Below are positions 22,649 to 33,010 of a DNA stretch of 64,000 nt, piece after piece. The notes beneath the pieces were generated by a model, which saw only the letters and a program-made list of their open reading frames with translations, did no database searches and was not told the DNA's origin. This stretch comes from Rhineura floridana (taxonomy: Eukaryota > Chordata > Lepidosauria > Squamata > Rhineuridae): NCBI RefSeq assembly GCF_030035675.1, contig NC_084493.1, positions 24,744,203 through 24,808,202 of the forward strand, given 5' to 3'. Each line of letters opens with the position of its first letter. Position 1 is the stretch's first letter. Made by a program: the position numbers and the translations under genes.

Positions 22649-25600
22649 CTGGAAAAGGAACACATAAATAACAGCATGCTATCTTAGAGCCTCAAGCAGG
22701 GATGGAGAAGCCATTCGATTCAATTCACATTTGAAGGACTCTCTGAAACAATATGCAAAGTGAAAGACAGCCATCTTTTGAAATTTGCACTTCTCTGAAT
22801 TTTGCAGTACAGTGCTCCAGCCGTATACATACAGTGGCCTGGAGTAAAGTGTGCATAAAAATGCATGTCTTGAGGCATATTTGAATAATTACAATATGTA
22901 ATAATATTTGTGAAATTAATAACATTAAAATGCATTAGATTTGGGGAAATTGCTTTGCAAAAATATGTACTACTAGGCATAATTGCATACAAATATGTCT
23001 AGTAGGAGAAATTTGCTGATGAGTTTTAATGGGCTTTTTTTAAAAAAAAGCAAACTAATGTGGAAGTGTAGAGTACTGAATTTAAGAGTGGAAAGAGAGA
23101 AACTGAGAGAAACAAAAATTGACAGGTTCAGCCACCTTAAACCTCAAGCACACCTATTTCGTACTGCTCTCGAATGTTTGTCTGATGTGTTTAAAACAGG
23201 GGTAGCCAATGTGGTGACCTCCATATGCTGTTGCACTATGCCTCCCATCATCCTTGACTATTAGCCATGTTGGCTGGGACTGATGGAACATGAATCCAGC
23301 AACATCTAGAAGGAACCACATTGGTTACCCTTTGTTTTTTAAAAAGCCACTTTCCCGCTTTACAAAAAAGATTCCTTGGGTCGGGGAGTGGCTTCATGAT
23401 TGCCACAGGAGGCAATTAATCAGCACTCTGCTCTCCTCTGCTGCAAACAGGAAGAACTGGTTGCCCATGACATCGGTTTTTTTGAGGAAGGTTGTATGTG
23501 TGTTTAAAAAGGCATAAGAGTGGATCCAAAGCCGGTTCACTGTTCAAGAAACATACATCTGTAACTTATGCAGTCTTAAAAGGAGAAATGGGGAACATGT
23601 CCAACTCCCATCATCCTGGACCATTAGTTATGCAGGCTGAGACTCAAGGGAGTTGGAGTCCAACAACACCTGGACGCCATCCAGTTCCCCATCCTTGCTT
23701 AAATGGGTGCTTAGAAATGTGACAAGTGTATACGCTAGGGATGGGGGAGAAATTCAATCCAGTTCACATTTAAAGCTGAATTTATCAAATCTGCACTGTC
23801 TGAAACAACTTGAGAACTGAAACATAGCCATCCTTAGAAATTTGCACTTATCCAAATTATGTGATGCAGTCTTCCAGCTAAGCAATGTTTGCAAAAATGT
23901 ATATAGGGAAAGTGTGCATAAAAATGAATATATTCATAAAAATAACATACATTACACGTAATGCATTATGTTAGGGGAAATTGCTTGCAAAAATGTGTAC
24001 ATTAGTCAAAACTGCATACAAAAGTGTGTTTAGTAGGAGAAATTCTCACTAAAGTGGTGGAGAATTTTCATAAGGATTTTTTTTAAAAAAATTGCAAATT
24101 GCTGCAGAAATGTGGAGAAACAAATTTAAGATTGGAAAAATGAGAAACTGAGAGAACCCAAACTGACAGATCCTTCCATCCCTAGCACGCACGCGCACAC
24201 TCTTGAGCAAGGTAGATGGAATCAAAGATCAAGATACACTTACTCATCATGATTGACTTGCCACTGGTTGACAAAGACACAGAGGCCCTTAGGGATGTAG
24301 TAGCCATTCAAGACAGTGTCTCTGGTTGTACTGAAAATAGATAATACAGTTATTTATTTGAAAAGGCACTAAGTCTGCAGGAATGGAAGTAAGGAAAGAA
24401 ATGTCTACTGGAGACAGGTAGGCTGTAGGGATAAATTTAATAAGGTGTAATGGGAAAGGGATGGAAATTAATACCAGAAATGGAGGGAAGGAATGGGAAA
24501 TAATAATGAAATGGATTTAATAAGTTACAATGGGAGAAAGAGGGGGAAAGTAATAATATAGTTTTTACTTTTTGCTTTCTCTGCCAGTGCCCCCTCTAGC
24601 ACTACCGCCTTTGCCTCTGGTCCTGTCCATTTGGCGCTCAGAAGGATGGCCTGGCAAGAATCTGGCCCCCAAGCTGGAAAAGGTTCCCTGCCCCTGCTGT
24701 AAGGGCCAAGACTAAGTAATATTAGTCTTCAGTAAGGCACAGAAAGAGAAGGGAAATTCTCCCATGCCTCCTAAAAAAACCATCTCCTCTTTAGAGATCT
24801 GGCCAAAAAAACCACCCATCAAATCTCAAATTTCTCCCCACCATCATGAGAGCTAGGAGCTTGCTTCTTTTTAAAAAGTGGAGGTTCTCAAAATGCTGAA
24901 ACGTCTGCACCATAGACTAGTAGAGAGGCCATCGAGTCCAACCTCCTGCTCAATGCTGGAATTCACCTTAAAGCACACTCAGCAGGTGGCTGTCCAGCAT
25001 CTTGAGTGCCTCTGGTGTTGGAGAGCCCACCGCTCTCCTTGGTCATTGGTTCCACTGTCATATCGCTCTATAGTTGGGAAGTTTTTTCTGATGTTCAGCC
25101 AAAATTTGGCTTCCTGCAACTTGATGTTTTATTGTATCTTTGATTTGTGTTGTAAGCTACTTGATGATTTATTTGAAGGGTGGTATATAAATTCCAATTG
25201 AAATAAATATATAATAATGCATCTAAAAGTCCTTGAAAACAATGTTGTGCTGTCTCAAGACTGTAGCTGAGCTCAGCTCTTGAAAACTTTATTCCTACAG
25301 CCACTTATCCATTGTTTCATAGGGCTTATTTTATTTATTTATTTGATTTATATCCCACCCTTCCTCCCAGTAGGAGCTCAGAGCGGCAAACAAAAGCACT
25401 AAAAACACTTTAAAACATCATAAAAACAGACCTTAAAATACTTTAAAACAAAACATCTTTAAAAACATTTTTAAAAGCTTTAAAAGCTTATTTTTAAAAA
25501 AAAGGTTTTAACACTTTTTTTAAAAAAGAAGGTCTGAAAACATTTGTTGTTATGTGCCTTCAAGTCGATTTCGACTTATGGCGACCCTATGAATCAGTGA

Positions 25601-28600
25601 CCTCCAATAGCATCTGTTATAAACCACCCTGTTCAGACCTTGTAAGTTCAGGTCTGTGGCTTCCTTTATGAAATCAATCCATCTCTTATTGGGCCTTCCT
25701 CTTTTTCTACTCCCTTCTGTTTTTCCCAGCATTGTTGTCTTTTCTAGTGAATCATGTCTTCTCATGATGTGTCCAAAGTATGATAACCTCAGTTTCATCA
25801 TTTTAGCTTCTAGTGATAGTTCTGGTTTAATTTGTTCTAACACCCAATTATTTGTCTTTTTCGCAGTCCATGGTATGCGCAAAGCTCTCCTCCAGCACCA
25901 CATTTCAAATGAGTTGATTTTTCTCTTATCCACCTTTTTCACTGTCCAACTTTCACATCCATACATAGAGATTGGAAATACCATGGTCTGAATGATCCCA
26001 ACTTTGGTGTTCAGTGATACATCTTTGCATTTGAGGACCTTTTCTAGTTCTCTCACAGCTGCCCTTCCCAGTCCTAGCCTTCTTCTGATTTCTTGACTAT
26101 TGTCTCCATTTTGGTTAATGACTGTGCTGTGTGTGGTGTTTAAAGACATATTAAAAAGCAATTACAGCACAGATGCAGACTGGGATAAGGTCTCAACTTA
26201 AAAGGCTTGTTGAAAGTCTTCAGTAGGCGCCAAAAACATAGCAGCGATGGCACCTGTCTAATATTTAAGGAGAGGAAATTCCAAAGGGTGGATGATGCTA
26301 CACTAAAGGTCCATTTCCTATGTTGTGCAGACCGGACCTCCTGATAAGATGGTATCTGCAGGAGGCCCTCACCTGCAGAGTGCAGTGATTGACTGGGCTT
26401 GCACCTGTTATCATTCTAGTTCCACAGGAAACCATAAATGTGCATATTTCACCATTGTTTGTAGAATTAAGCAGGTGTTCATCTGTAAAACTGTCAGCAG
26501 AACATTTAAAAGGGAACACTAACATGACAGTTTTAGACCCGTCAAGAATGATAAACATATTTCACAATTAACCTGAGAGTTAAAAAGAATATTCTTCTTA
26601 CAAGAAGATGATGTCAATAGAGGTAAAAAGGCCATGGGTGAAATGGACATGAGAGAGGTACTGTCACTTTAACAAGACAACTGCCCTACAAATCTACAAC
26701 AAAGAGGCTATGTAAAATTAATAATGTATTTTACATTAGAAGCATAATAAAACATCTACGAACTTGGTTGATGAGTAGCTAACATAATGCACATACTATA
26801 CATCTACACTCCAAGGGCCTTTTGACTTCGTCTGTCATTTCCGAGGGATGAATGAGCCATAAAATGGCTAAAGAACTGCCCAGGATTAATGTTTGCTTTC
26901 AACCATAATGCGTTTGTAGACACACACCCCAGTCTGCACCCAGCCTGAAAAGTTGTTTCCTCACAAGGCATTCCTAACTACTAAATCAGATATTGGAATA
27001 CCATTTTTAGTCAGATAAGGAACCTAGTCCTAAAACCCATGATCAAGCAGTACTTTAGCTTCTTATTAATAGATCTCACATGGATATAAGAATGGATAAC
27101 GCCTTTCACATGGACACAAGAAAAACAGCCTGATGAGAAGGCCCTACTTGATGTGAGCTTGGGGATAAAAATATGCTCATACGTCTCTTTGGAATGCTCA
27201 GAACTTACCAGTGGGGGATTGTGAAGGGCAGGAAGGAGGAGTGCCTGAACATTTCTAGGATAAAGGCTTCGGTGTAAGGCAACAAGGGCCGGTCTGACAA
27301 CCGTGGCTTGCGCTCTCCGCCAATGCTCTCATCTGCAGGATAATGAAGAGAAAGAAAGTAACTGGGATCCAGCCTGCCAAAGAGACACATGAATTTCTAA
27401 AGAGTATGGATTTACCTATTTCTTCCTGAATCTTCTTCTGGATTTCTGGATAAACAACAAGATACATGAGACACCAGGACAGGGCTGTGGTCACTGTGTC
27501 AAACCCTGGAAAGACACACAAGAGGTTTTTTTTACAGTTGAATGTGATTTTAAGCTCCGTAGACAGGATACTTTCCAAGTCACAATAGCTTCTATCTGAG
27601 CAGGGTGTGTGTGTGTGTGTGTGTACACACACGCATGATAAATGCATATAAAATTCTGTGTGTTGGGAGAAAGTAGACAAATTTTGGTCCATCTCCCACT
27701 GTGTACACACCGTACCTTTAAAGTGCATTTAAAGCGCATGACTTCCCCAAGGACCCCAGGGACTATAGTTTCTTAAATGTGCAGGGAATTGTAGTTGTGT
27801 GAGGGGTAAACTACAGTTCCCAGGATTCTCTGGGGGAAGGTATATGCTTTAAACGTATGATGTGGACACAGCCTAAGACTCTCAAAATAAAAGAACCCAG
27901 GGTCATCTGGTGAAGTTGAATGTGGGGAGATCTGGGACAGACAAAAGAACGTGGGAAGCTTCCTTATAATGAGTGAGAGCATTGATCCATCTACCTCTGA
28001 ACTGTCTACTCTGACTGGCAGCGGCTGTCCAGGGTTTAAGGCAGGAGTTTTTCCCAGTCCTACCTGGAGACACCAGGGAGGGCCGCCTGCATGCAAAGCA
28101 GATGCTCTACCACTAAGCTAAAGTTCTTCTCACTTCTTCAGACGGCGCATAATGAAACGATGGAATTTACTAGGGCTGTGTGCATGCTTCCCCCATCCTG
28201 CCCCATGGCTCCAGTTCAGAGGTGGAGCATCAGGCCAACCCGCCCTAGGTCAACCCTGGGACCACCCACCCTGGCTCAGACCCACTCCCAAATAACTTCA
28301 GGGGGGTGAGGCTCATGTTTAATTAGGATTTTTAAAAACCTCATTAAACATATGGAGGGGAGGGGGAAGGATATGTTGCACCTCCTCCCCCCTCCCCCCC
28401 CCCGACCAAAAGCAGGATCAGTTTACCCTGCGTGAGGCTATTTTGCAAAGGCTGTCCCTGCAGGAAAACAGCTTCATGCAGGGTAAATTGACCCTGATCC
28501 CTCCTGGAGGGTGCTGGTTTGCAGAGGCTTTCCTGCAGGAAAGCACTTTGCAAAACAGCACACACACACCCGGAGGATCGTTGCCTCTGCTCATCAGGCA

Positions 28601-31600
28601 GGGAAAAGAGCTGTGGCTGCCTCTTCTTCCTGACTGGTGCCCCCACCCTGACAGCCCTGGGGCGTTCTGGGTCATCAAATCTGATCTATAGCAATCTGTG
28701 GCTATTAGAACCCGAATCGGCCGAGGCCCAGAAACATCCAAATGGGCTCAATTTGGCTCAGGCCTTGACTGAATCTGGTGCGCAACCCTAGAATGTACTC
28801 CTACAGGATGTAGCAATGGCCACCATTACTTGGATGGGTTTAAAAGGGGGTTAGACAAACTCATGGAGGATAAGGCTATCTATGGCTACTAACCATGATG
28901 GCTATGTCGTACTTCCACTGTTGATGGCTTCTGAACACCCATTGCTGGGGAACAACAAATGAGAAAGGACTATTGCCTTCCATGCTTGTGGGCTTCTCGG
29001 AGGCATCTCATTGGCCACTATGGGAACAGAATGCTAGACCATATGGACCATTGGTCTGATCCAGGAGATGTCTCCTGATGTTCTTTAGAAGTAATAGGCC
29101 CCTTTTGTTCCACACTAGTCAGACCTTATCCAGATAGATTACTGTGCTCAGTTTGGGGCATCACCTTGTTGTCAAGGTTGTTGACCAGCAGTGGGGAACC
29201 TCTGGCTTGTGGGCCTAATTAGGCACACCATCCTCCCCATGTGGCCTGGGAGGCCATTTTGTCGAAGCCACAACCACCTGCCCTACACTTGACATGATAT
29301 ATGATGTCAGGTGTGTTGCAGGTAAAGTTGCAGCTGGGCCAAAAGGGAGTTTGCAGGTACCGTCAATCAGCAGATCGACAGTGCCTACAAAGCACTGTGC
29401 AGAGCCCCCTCCACAGCACCTTTGCAAGCCCTGACAATCAGCTGATTGTCAGCACTTGCATAGCATTGTGCCTTTGCCCACATGGTTTGATTTCAAACCG
29501 CCCAGGCAAAAATGGCCCACCTGATGCCACTGCGGGGTCAAGTGATTGACAGGCAGGAGATCCTGCCCACCTGTCAAACTTAGCCCACAGTGGGTGGAGG
29601 GTGTAAGGATCCAGTCCACTGGCCAAGACCAGTTCCCCACAAAACTGGAACAGGTTCAGAGAAGGGCAATGGAGCTTTCTTACCTGCCCCAAAAAGGTCA
29701 TTGATAAGGTTCACTATTTGATCAGACTGGAGCTGAAGCTTAGCATTTTCTTGACTTTGGTCAATAAAGGAGTCCGTGATGTCTCGGATGTGGTCCTGAA
29801 AAGGAATAAAGACCCAGTTCACAATTATCTTAGTTAAAGGCAAGTTCTAGTGTTGCCAACTTTTTCTTTCTGGTACTGCTCTTATGTTTTAACAGCAAGT
29901 ATAGTGCCTGCATTTGTTAAAACATGCATTTGCATTGGATTTTAATGGGTAGGAGTGGGAAAAGTTTTTGGTCCAGGGAGCCAGATCTTTATCTCCACCC
30001 CACCCCGTTGGCCACCTATGACAGGTAGGGGGAAGCAATCTCCTTAATCATCTGATGTCATGATGATGTCAGGTGACTGATAGTTGGGCAGCAATGTCCA
30101 CAGAGTTGACCCATAGGGGGGGAATGATCTGCTTCCCCAGTGCATGCCCCACAGGGAATGTGCCGGCAAAGCAGCACACCACAAGATTGAACTCTCCACT
30201 CATCAGCTGATTTGCAGAGGGTTCAGTCCTGCTCTCTGCAGGGGTCTTCTTCACCCATGCTTTCCCACAGGACTGAACAGGATTGACCTCTCCGTTCCCT
30301 GTGGGAAAGCACTGGTGAAGAAGACCCCTGTAGTGAGTAGGACTGAACCCTCTGCTAGTCAGCTGGTCAGCAGAGGGTTCAGTCCTGCTCACTGCAGGGG
30401 TCTGCTTCACCAGCACATTCACTGCAGGGAGTGCACTCTTGAAGCAACATCCAGCAGGATTGAACTCTCCGCTCACCAGCTGACTAGCAGAGGGTTCAGT
30501 CCTACTCACTACAGGGGTCTTCTTCACCAGTGCTTTCCCACAGGACTCAGCGGGATTGACCTCTCCGTTCACCAGCTGATCAGCAGAGGGTTCAGTCCTA
30601 CTCACTGCAGGGGGTCTGCTTCACCAGCACATTCCTCACAGGGAATACACTAAATCAACACCAAGCAGGATTGAACTCTCCGCTCACTAGCTGATGAGCT
30701 CTCTGCAGGGATTCTATGACAATGAAATACAGCATGTCCTATTAAAACAAAACCTTTATTATTTTTGTAGTGCTGATACTATGTTAAAAAAAACATTTAA
30801 AGGAACATGGTGGCCATCAGACACAAGAACAAATGCAACCAGGAGGTGGAAAAAATGATAAACAGGCAGAGCTTGGAAAAGTTACTTTTTTGAACTACAA
30901 CTCCCATCAGCCCTAGCCAGCATGGCTACTGGATTGGGCTGATGGGAGTTGTAGTTCAAAAAAGTAACTTTTCCAAGCTCTGTAAACAGGTTATGATTAT
31001 TCGATGCATATCTGGTTGCCAGGCCTGGCCTCCAAGAGGTCTTCTGTATCTTTAAAAGTTGTGCAGGGGGAAGGGAGAATTCCACCTTGTGGTTTTTCCC
31101 ATTACAGTGTTGCAAGAACACCTGCACTTGGCTGACTTTCTCTTCTCCTAAAGATACAGGATCAGTCTCAGGGCATGAACCTGGCAAACCTTTATCTGGG
31201 CATTTCTTCATTTCTTATATGGGGAAAGGTCAGTGGCAGAGCATCTGCCTTGCATGCAGAAGGTCCCAAGTTCAGTCCCAAGTTCAGTCCCCAGCATTTC
31301 GAGTCAGGGATGCCTGAAACTCTGGAGAGCCACTGCCAGTCAATGTAGACAATACTGAGCTTAGATGGGGCAATGGTCAGAAAGCATAAGGCAGCTGCCT
31401 GTGTTCCTTACCTTACTGAAACTTGCATAGTGCTGTTTGACAATTTTCTTCACAAAAGTGTTGAATCGTTGGTTAATTGCCTTAAATTTCTTCATGCTGT
31501 TACTTGGGAAATATTGAAGCACAGGGATAAAATCGGCCGGGTTGCCAGAGGCTGCAACTTCCACAAACTCTTCGGTCGTGTCCACAATGCTGAGTAGTTC

Positions 31601-32245
31601 CTGGTCATCGTGGCTGTAGCGCTTGCCAAAACACATGGCGCAAATGACATTTGCCACAGAGACCGCAAGGTACCGATAGGGGTCAAAGCTTTTCTTCTCC
31701 AGCATCACCTCTTGCAACTTCATCACCAGGTGGTCAGCCTCTTGGGAGACGTGCTCTTCCAAGAGGAAAGTGGAGGAGGTTGCAGGACTGATAGAGGCAG
31801 CGAAGCTTTTCAAGGCGTTCTGGGCCAGTTTTCTGCGGGACCACCACTCCTCTCCGCAGTCAGGACTGAAACCCACACTCTGGCCCCCTGATATGAAACG
31901 TGAGGTGTAGAGATCAGGGCGGCCCATGAAGTCTCCTCCTTGCCTCACCAAGGCTTGTTTGATGGTCTCAAGGCCGCTTAGCACCAACACTGACGTGGTG
32001 CCAATATGGATCTTCATCACTTCCCCATATTTCTGGCTCATCTGTGTCAAACTCAAGTGTGGATTCTTCCCCACCTCCAACATGCTGCCAATCAATGGGT
32101 AGCCCATTGGCCCTGGGAGTCTCTTGAGGCCCTGGGGTGTCTGCACCCAGAAGAATTTAAGGACCATAAAGATCAGGCAGAAGACAGCAATGGCAATGAG
32201 CCCTTCGGTAGCAGAGATTGTGCCCAGGCTTCCCATCAGTGACAT
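22351..32245 (-). CDS. CYP1A: Cytochrome P450 family 1 subfamily A, copy 1
   Basis: This is a haem-thiolate monooxygenase of the ER membrane. CYP1A enzymes oxidise planar aromatic compounds, oestrogens and arachidonic acid, taking electrons from NADPH-P450 reductase. Six coding exons (32245-31412, 29795-29684, 27505-27416, 27332-27209, 24330-24244, 22648-22351) join in phase to 514 aa, with GT-AG ends throughout. Visible features are a hydrophobic anchor (about 15-33), LPGP (43-46), the I-helix AGFDT (315-319), ExxR (E372/R375), PERF, and the haem loop [11 protein letters not shown] with Cys456. The start is the ATG aligned with copy 2. Coding exon lengths of 90, 124 and 87 nt match vertebrate CYP1A. 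Coding exon 2 is five codons shorter than in copy 2. A non-coding first exon is expected upstream but was not located. CYP1A fits better than CYP1B/C/D, given the FTIPH-C-TT and GNPADF motifs. I cannot say whether it equals bird CYP1A4 or CYP1A5. Confidence 0.96.
22695..23131 (+). mobile_element. TAGGGATGG-family hAT in CYP1A copy 1 intron
   Basis: CAGGGATGGAGAAGCCATTC opens it and AACTGAGAGAAACAAAAATT is near the end. The interior has the TGCATACAAATATG and TGCAAAAATATG blocks. It ends 47 bp from the acceptor of the last exon. Confidence 0.75.
23195..23700. mobile_element. Two palindromic hAT MITEs in CYP1A copy 1 intron
   Basis: One copy spans about 23195-23330 (AGGGGTAGCCAATGTGGTGA facing CATCTAGAAGGAACCACATT). 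A second spans about 23595-23700 (CCAACTCCCATCATCCTGGA, CAACAACACCTGGACGCCAT). Confidence 0.6.
23736..24184 (+). mobile_element. TAGGGATGG-family hAT in CYP1A copy 1 intron
   Basis: Starts TAGGGATGG and ends CCATCCCTA, full length at 449 bp. The flanking octamers do not match, and the right flank is a degenerate CA/CG repeat. It ends about 60 bp from the donor of coding exon 5. Confidence 0.85.
24244..24330 (-). CDS. CYP1A: CYP1A copy 1, coding exon 5
   Basis: 87 nt between acceptor TTTTCAG and donor GTAAGTG. It encodes [20 protein letters not shown] and NQWQVNHD. The exon-4 junction codes Cys before TTRDT. Confidence 0.94.
24346..24880. other. Intron, nothing recognised
   Basis: Within the copy 1 intron. 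It contains GGAAAGGGATGG-like purine-rich repeats but no identifiable element. Confidence 0.4.
24885..25105 (-). mobile_element. CR1 LINE 3' region
   Basis: The plus strand reads GAGGCCATCGAGTCCAACCT, CTGCTCAATGCTGGAATT and TGGTTCCACTGTC, the inverse of the CR1 3' region. It probably continues into the GGTGGTATATAAATTCCAAT tail of a second LINE. Confidence 0.65.
25330..26330 (-). mobile_element. L2 LINE 3' end split by Bov-B
   Basis: The tail half (about 25330-25545: TTTATATCCCACCCTTCCTC and a long A/T-rich run) and the coding half (about 26150-26330: CAGACTGGGATAAGGTCTCA, GGCACCTGTCTAATATTTAA) are joined in the plus-strand copy at 39660-40115. Here the Bov-B at 25546-26163 lies between them. 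Confidence 0.7.
25546..26163 (-). mobile_element. Bov-B (RTE) LINE, 5'-truncated 3' end
   Basis: An open 203-codon frame (26161-25550) encodes the C-terminal part of an RTE-type polyprotein: [43 protein letters not shown]. The 3' end (GTCGAAATCGACTTGAAGGC on the gene strand) is the tail shared with the Sauria-type SINEs. It is inserted in an L2 fragment within a CYP1A intron. Confidence 0.9.
26335..27205. other. Intron, mostly unassigned
   Basis: A GATAAGATGGTATCTGCAGG stretch near 26345 continues the L2 similarity to 39690. Nothing else was recognised up to the exon. Confidence 0.4.
27209..27332 (-). CDS. CYP1A: CYP1A copy 1, coding exon 4
   Basis: 124 nt, starting phase 1 and ending phase 2. 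It encodes [16 protein letters not shown] and the K helix with ExxR ([16 protein letters not shown]). Confidence 0.95.
27416..27505 (-). CDS. CYP1A: CYP1A copy 1, coding exon 3
   Basis: 90 nt, phase 1 to phase 1. It encodes [19 protein letters not shown], the rest of the I helix with its conserved threonine, and KKIQEEI. The next intron is only 83 bp. Confidence 0.95.
27605..27624. repeat. (GT)n microsatellite
   Basis: Ten GT units followed by ACACAC, in a copy 1 intron. Confidence 0.9.
27695..27880. mobile_element. Palindromic MITE (TTTAAAGCACAT family)
   Basis: TTTAAAGTGCATTTAAAGCG and GGGACTATAGTTTCTTAAAT face CTACAGTTCCCAGGATTCTC and TTTAAACGTATGATGTG. Confidence 0.7.
27985..28125 (-). 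mobile_element. tRNA-derived SINE (GGTAGAGCATCTGC head)
   Basis: The inverse of the SINE at 11178: TACTCTGACTGGCAGCGGCT, CCTACCTGGAGACACCAGGG and GCAAAGCAGATGCTCTACCA. Confidence 0.75.
28171..28790. mobile_element. Non-autonomous hAT, TAGGGCTGTG family
   Basis: 620 bp starting TAGGGCTGTGTGCATGC and ending GCGCAACCCTA. The flanking 8-mers GAATTTAC (28163-28170) and GAATGTAC (28791-28798) match at 7 of 8. The interior has GCAGGAAAG/CTTTCCTGC hairpins. Further copies are at 33011, 48591 and 52743. Confidence 0.85.
28800..29180 (+). mobile_element. CR1-like LINE 3' region
   Basis: GGATGGGTTTAAAAGGGGGT, GACAAACTCATGGAGGATAA, GGCCACTATGGGAACAGAAT and GGTCTGATCCAGG are in CR1 order. A diverged RT-like stretch (CTAGTCAGACCTTATCC) follows and appears to resume at 29643 (CTGGAACAGGTTCAGAGAAG). 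Confidence 0.7.
29191..29640. mobile_element. hAT-like element (CAGTGGGGAACC) inside the CR1
   Basis: It begins CAGTGGGGAACCTCTGGC and ends near GACCAGTTCCCCAC. The inner sequence has a TCAGCTGATTGTCAGC-type palindrome. It parts two CR1-like pieces. No clean duplication was seen. Confidence 0.5.
29684..29795 (-). CDS. CYP1A: CYP1A copy 1, coding exon 2
   Basis: 112 nt from acceptor TTTTCAG to donor GTAAGAAAG, ending in phase 1. It encodes [16 protein letters not shown] and the start of the I helix ([11 protein letters not shown]). It is 15 nt shorter than the 127-nt exon of copy 2, and the loss lies just after QSQE. Confidence 0.94.
30115..30705. repeat. Array of palindromic repeat units in CYP1A intron
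   Basis: Units of roughly 115 bp alternate GGATTGAACTCTCCGCTCAC, CAGCTGA, GCAGAGGGTTCAGTCCTAC and GGGGTCTTCTTCACCAG. A perfect 68-bp inverted repeat joins 30298-30365 with 30477-30544. Related hairpins occur inside the TAGGGCTGTG hAT copies, so it is probably an expansion of such an interior. Confidence 0.75.
30867..30982. mobile_element. Short palindromic hAT MITE with perfect TSD
   Basis: 116 bp, CAGAGCTTGGAAAAGTTAC to the inverse, flanked by perfect TAAACAGG duplications (30859-30866 and 30983-30990). It has the same termini as the autonomous-type element at 14223. Confidence 0.93.
31011..31187 (-). mobile_element. hAT fragment, TAGGGTTGCCAGG family
   Basis: GGTTGCCAGGCCTGGCC at one side and TACAGGATCAGTCTCAGG, then ACCTGGCAAACCT, at the other. 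The body matches one arm of 32448-32785. Confidence 0.7.
31218..31407 (+). mobile_element. tRNA-derived SINE abutting a CYP1A splice donor
   Basis: The head GGTCAGTGGCAGAGCATCTG, a B-box region duplicated as CCCAAGTTCAGTCC, and a 3' end GGCAGCTGCCTGTGTTCC. It ends about 4 bp from the first intronic base (31411) after coding exon 1 of copy 1, in antisense direction. Confidence 0.8.
31412..32245 (-). CDS. CYP1A: CYP1A copy 1, coding exon 1
   Basis: 834 nt, 278 codons, ending in phase 0 at AAG|GTAAGG. It encodes the membrane anchor, the proline-rich LPGP hinge, the helix B-C region ([12 protein letters not shown]), the C-helix block [12 protein letters not shown] and [20 protein letters not shown]. 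Upstream, AATTTTAG (about 32290) could be the acceptor of the 5' UTR intron. Confidence 0.96.
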
Positions 32246-32354
32246 CGCAAGTGTTGGTATCGTGGACAGGCAGGAAGAACCCTACTAAAATTGTTCAAAG
32301 GACAGTCCAGGAGGTACGGTTAATAAGTGAAAGGCTGTACCAAGCCTGACAAAA

Positions 32355-32830
32355 AATTTTGGTCCTCCAGATGTTATTGGACTTCAACTACTATCATCCC
32401 TGACCATTGGTCATGCTATTTTGGGCTGATAGAAACTTGACTCCAACTAGAGTTGCCAGGTTCAGGGCCTGAGACTGATCCTGTATCTTTAGGAGAAGAG
32501 AAAGTCAGCCAAGTGCAGGTGTTCTTGCACCATTGTAATGGGAAAAACCACAAGGTGGACTTCTCCCTTCCCCCTGCACAACTCTTAAACATACAGAAGA
32601 CCTCTTGGTTGTCAGGCCAAGCCTTCAAAAGGTCTTCTGTATCTTTAAAAGTTGTGCAGGGGGAAGGGAGAAGTCCACCTTGTGGTTTTTCCCATTACAG
32701 TGTTGCAAGAACACCTGCACTTGGCTGACTTTCTCTTCTCCTAAAGGTACAGGATCAGTCTCAGGCCCTGAGCCTGGCAACCCTAACTCCGACAACATCT
32801 GGAGAGCCACAGCTTCCCCAACCCTAGTCT
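32355..32830. mobile_element. Palindromic hAT MITE split by another hAT
   Basis: The left part (TCCTCCAGATGTTATTGGAC, TGACCATTGGTCATGCTATT) and the right part (CAACATCTGGAGAGCCACAG) are parted by the element at 32448-32785. Confidence 0.7.
32448..32785. mobile_element. Foldback hAT, TAGGGTTGCCAGG family
   Basis: A 338-bp near-palindrome. The left end TAGAGTTGCCAGGTTCAGGG is mirrored by CTGAGCCTGGCAACCCTA. Flanking octamers ACTCCAAC and ACTCCGAC match at 7 of 8. Half-copies lie at 31011-31187 and 35972-36160. It lies just upstream of the CYP1A copy 1 start. Confidence 0.88.
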
Positions 32831-33010
32831 AAATGGAAGTTGGTACATGGGTTATACCCATTTTCATGGTTATTAAGTCAAGTGACAAAATAGTTGGGTC
32901 CCCTCTGTACTGAGGCAACCCACCAGCCTTCTTTCTTAGTTGGGGCTGATTCATACAACCATTTGAAAAATTATGTTTACTATTATTTTTAATTGAACCA
33001 TAGCTCATTT

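Noticed and set aside
30069-30653. Open frames of 160-180 codons on both strands
   Set aside because: They arise from the palindromic repeat array. The residues repeat ([16 protein letters not shown]) and no splice or domain support exists.
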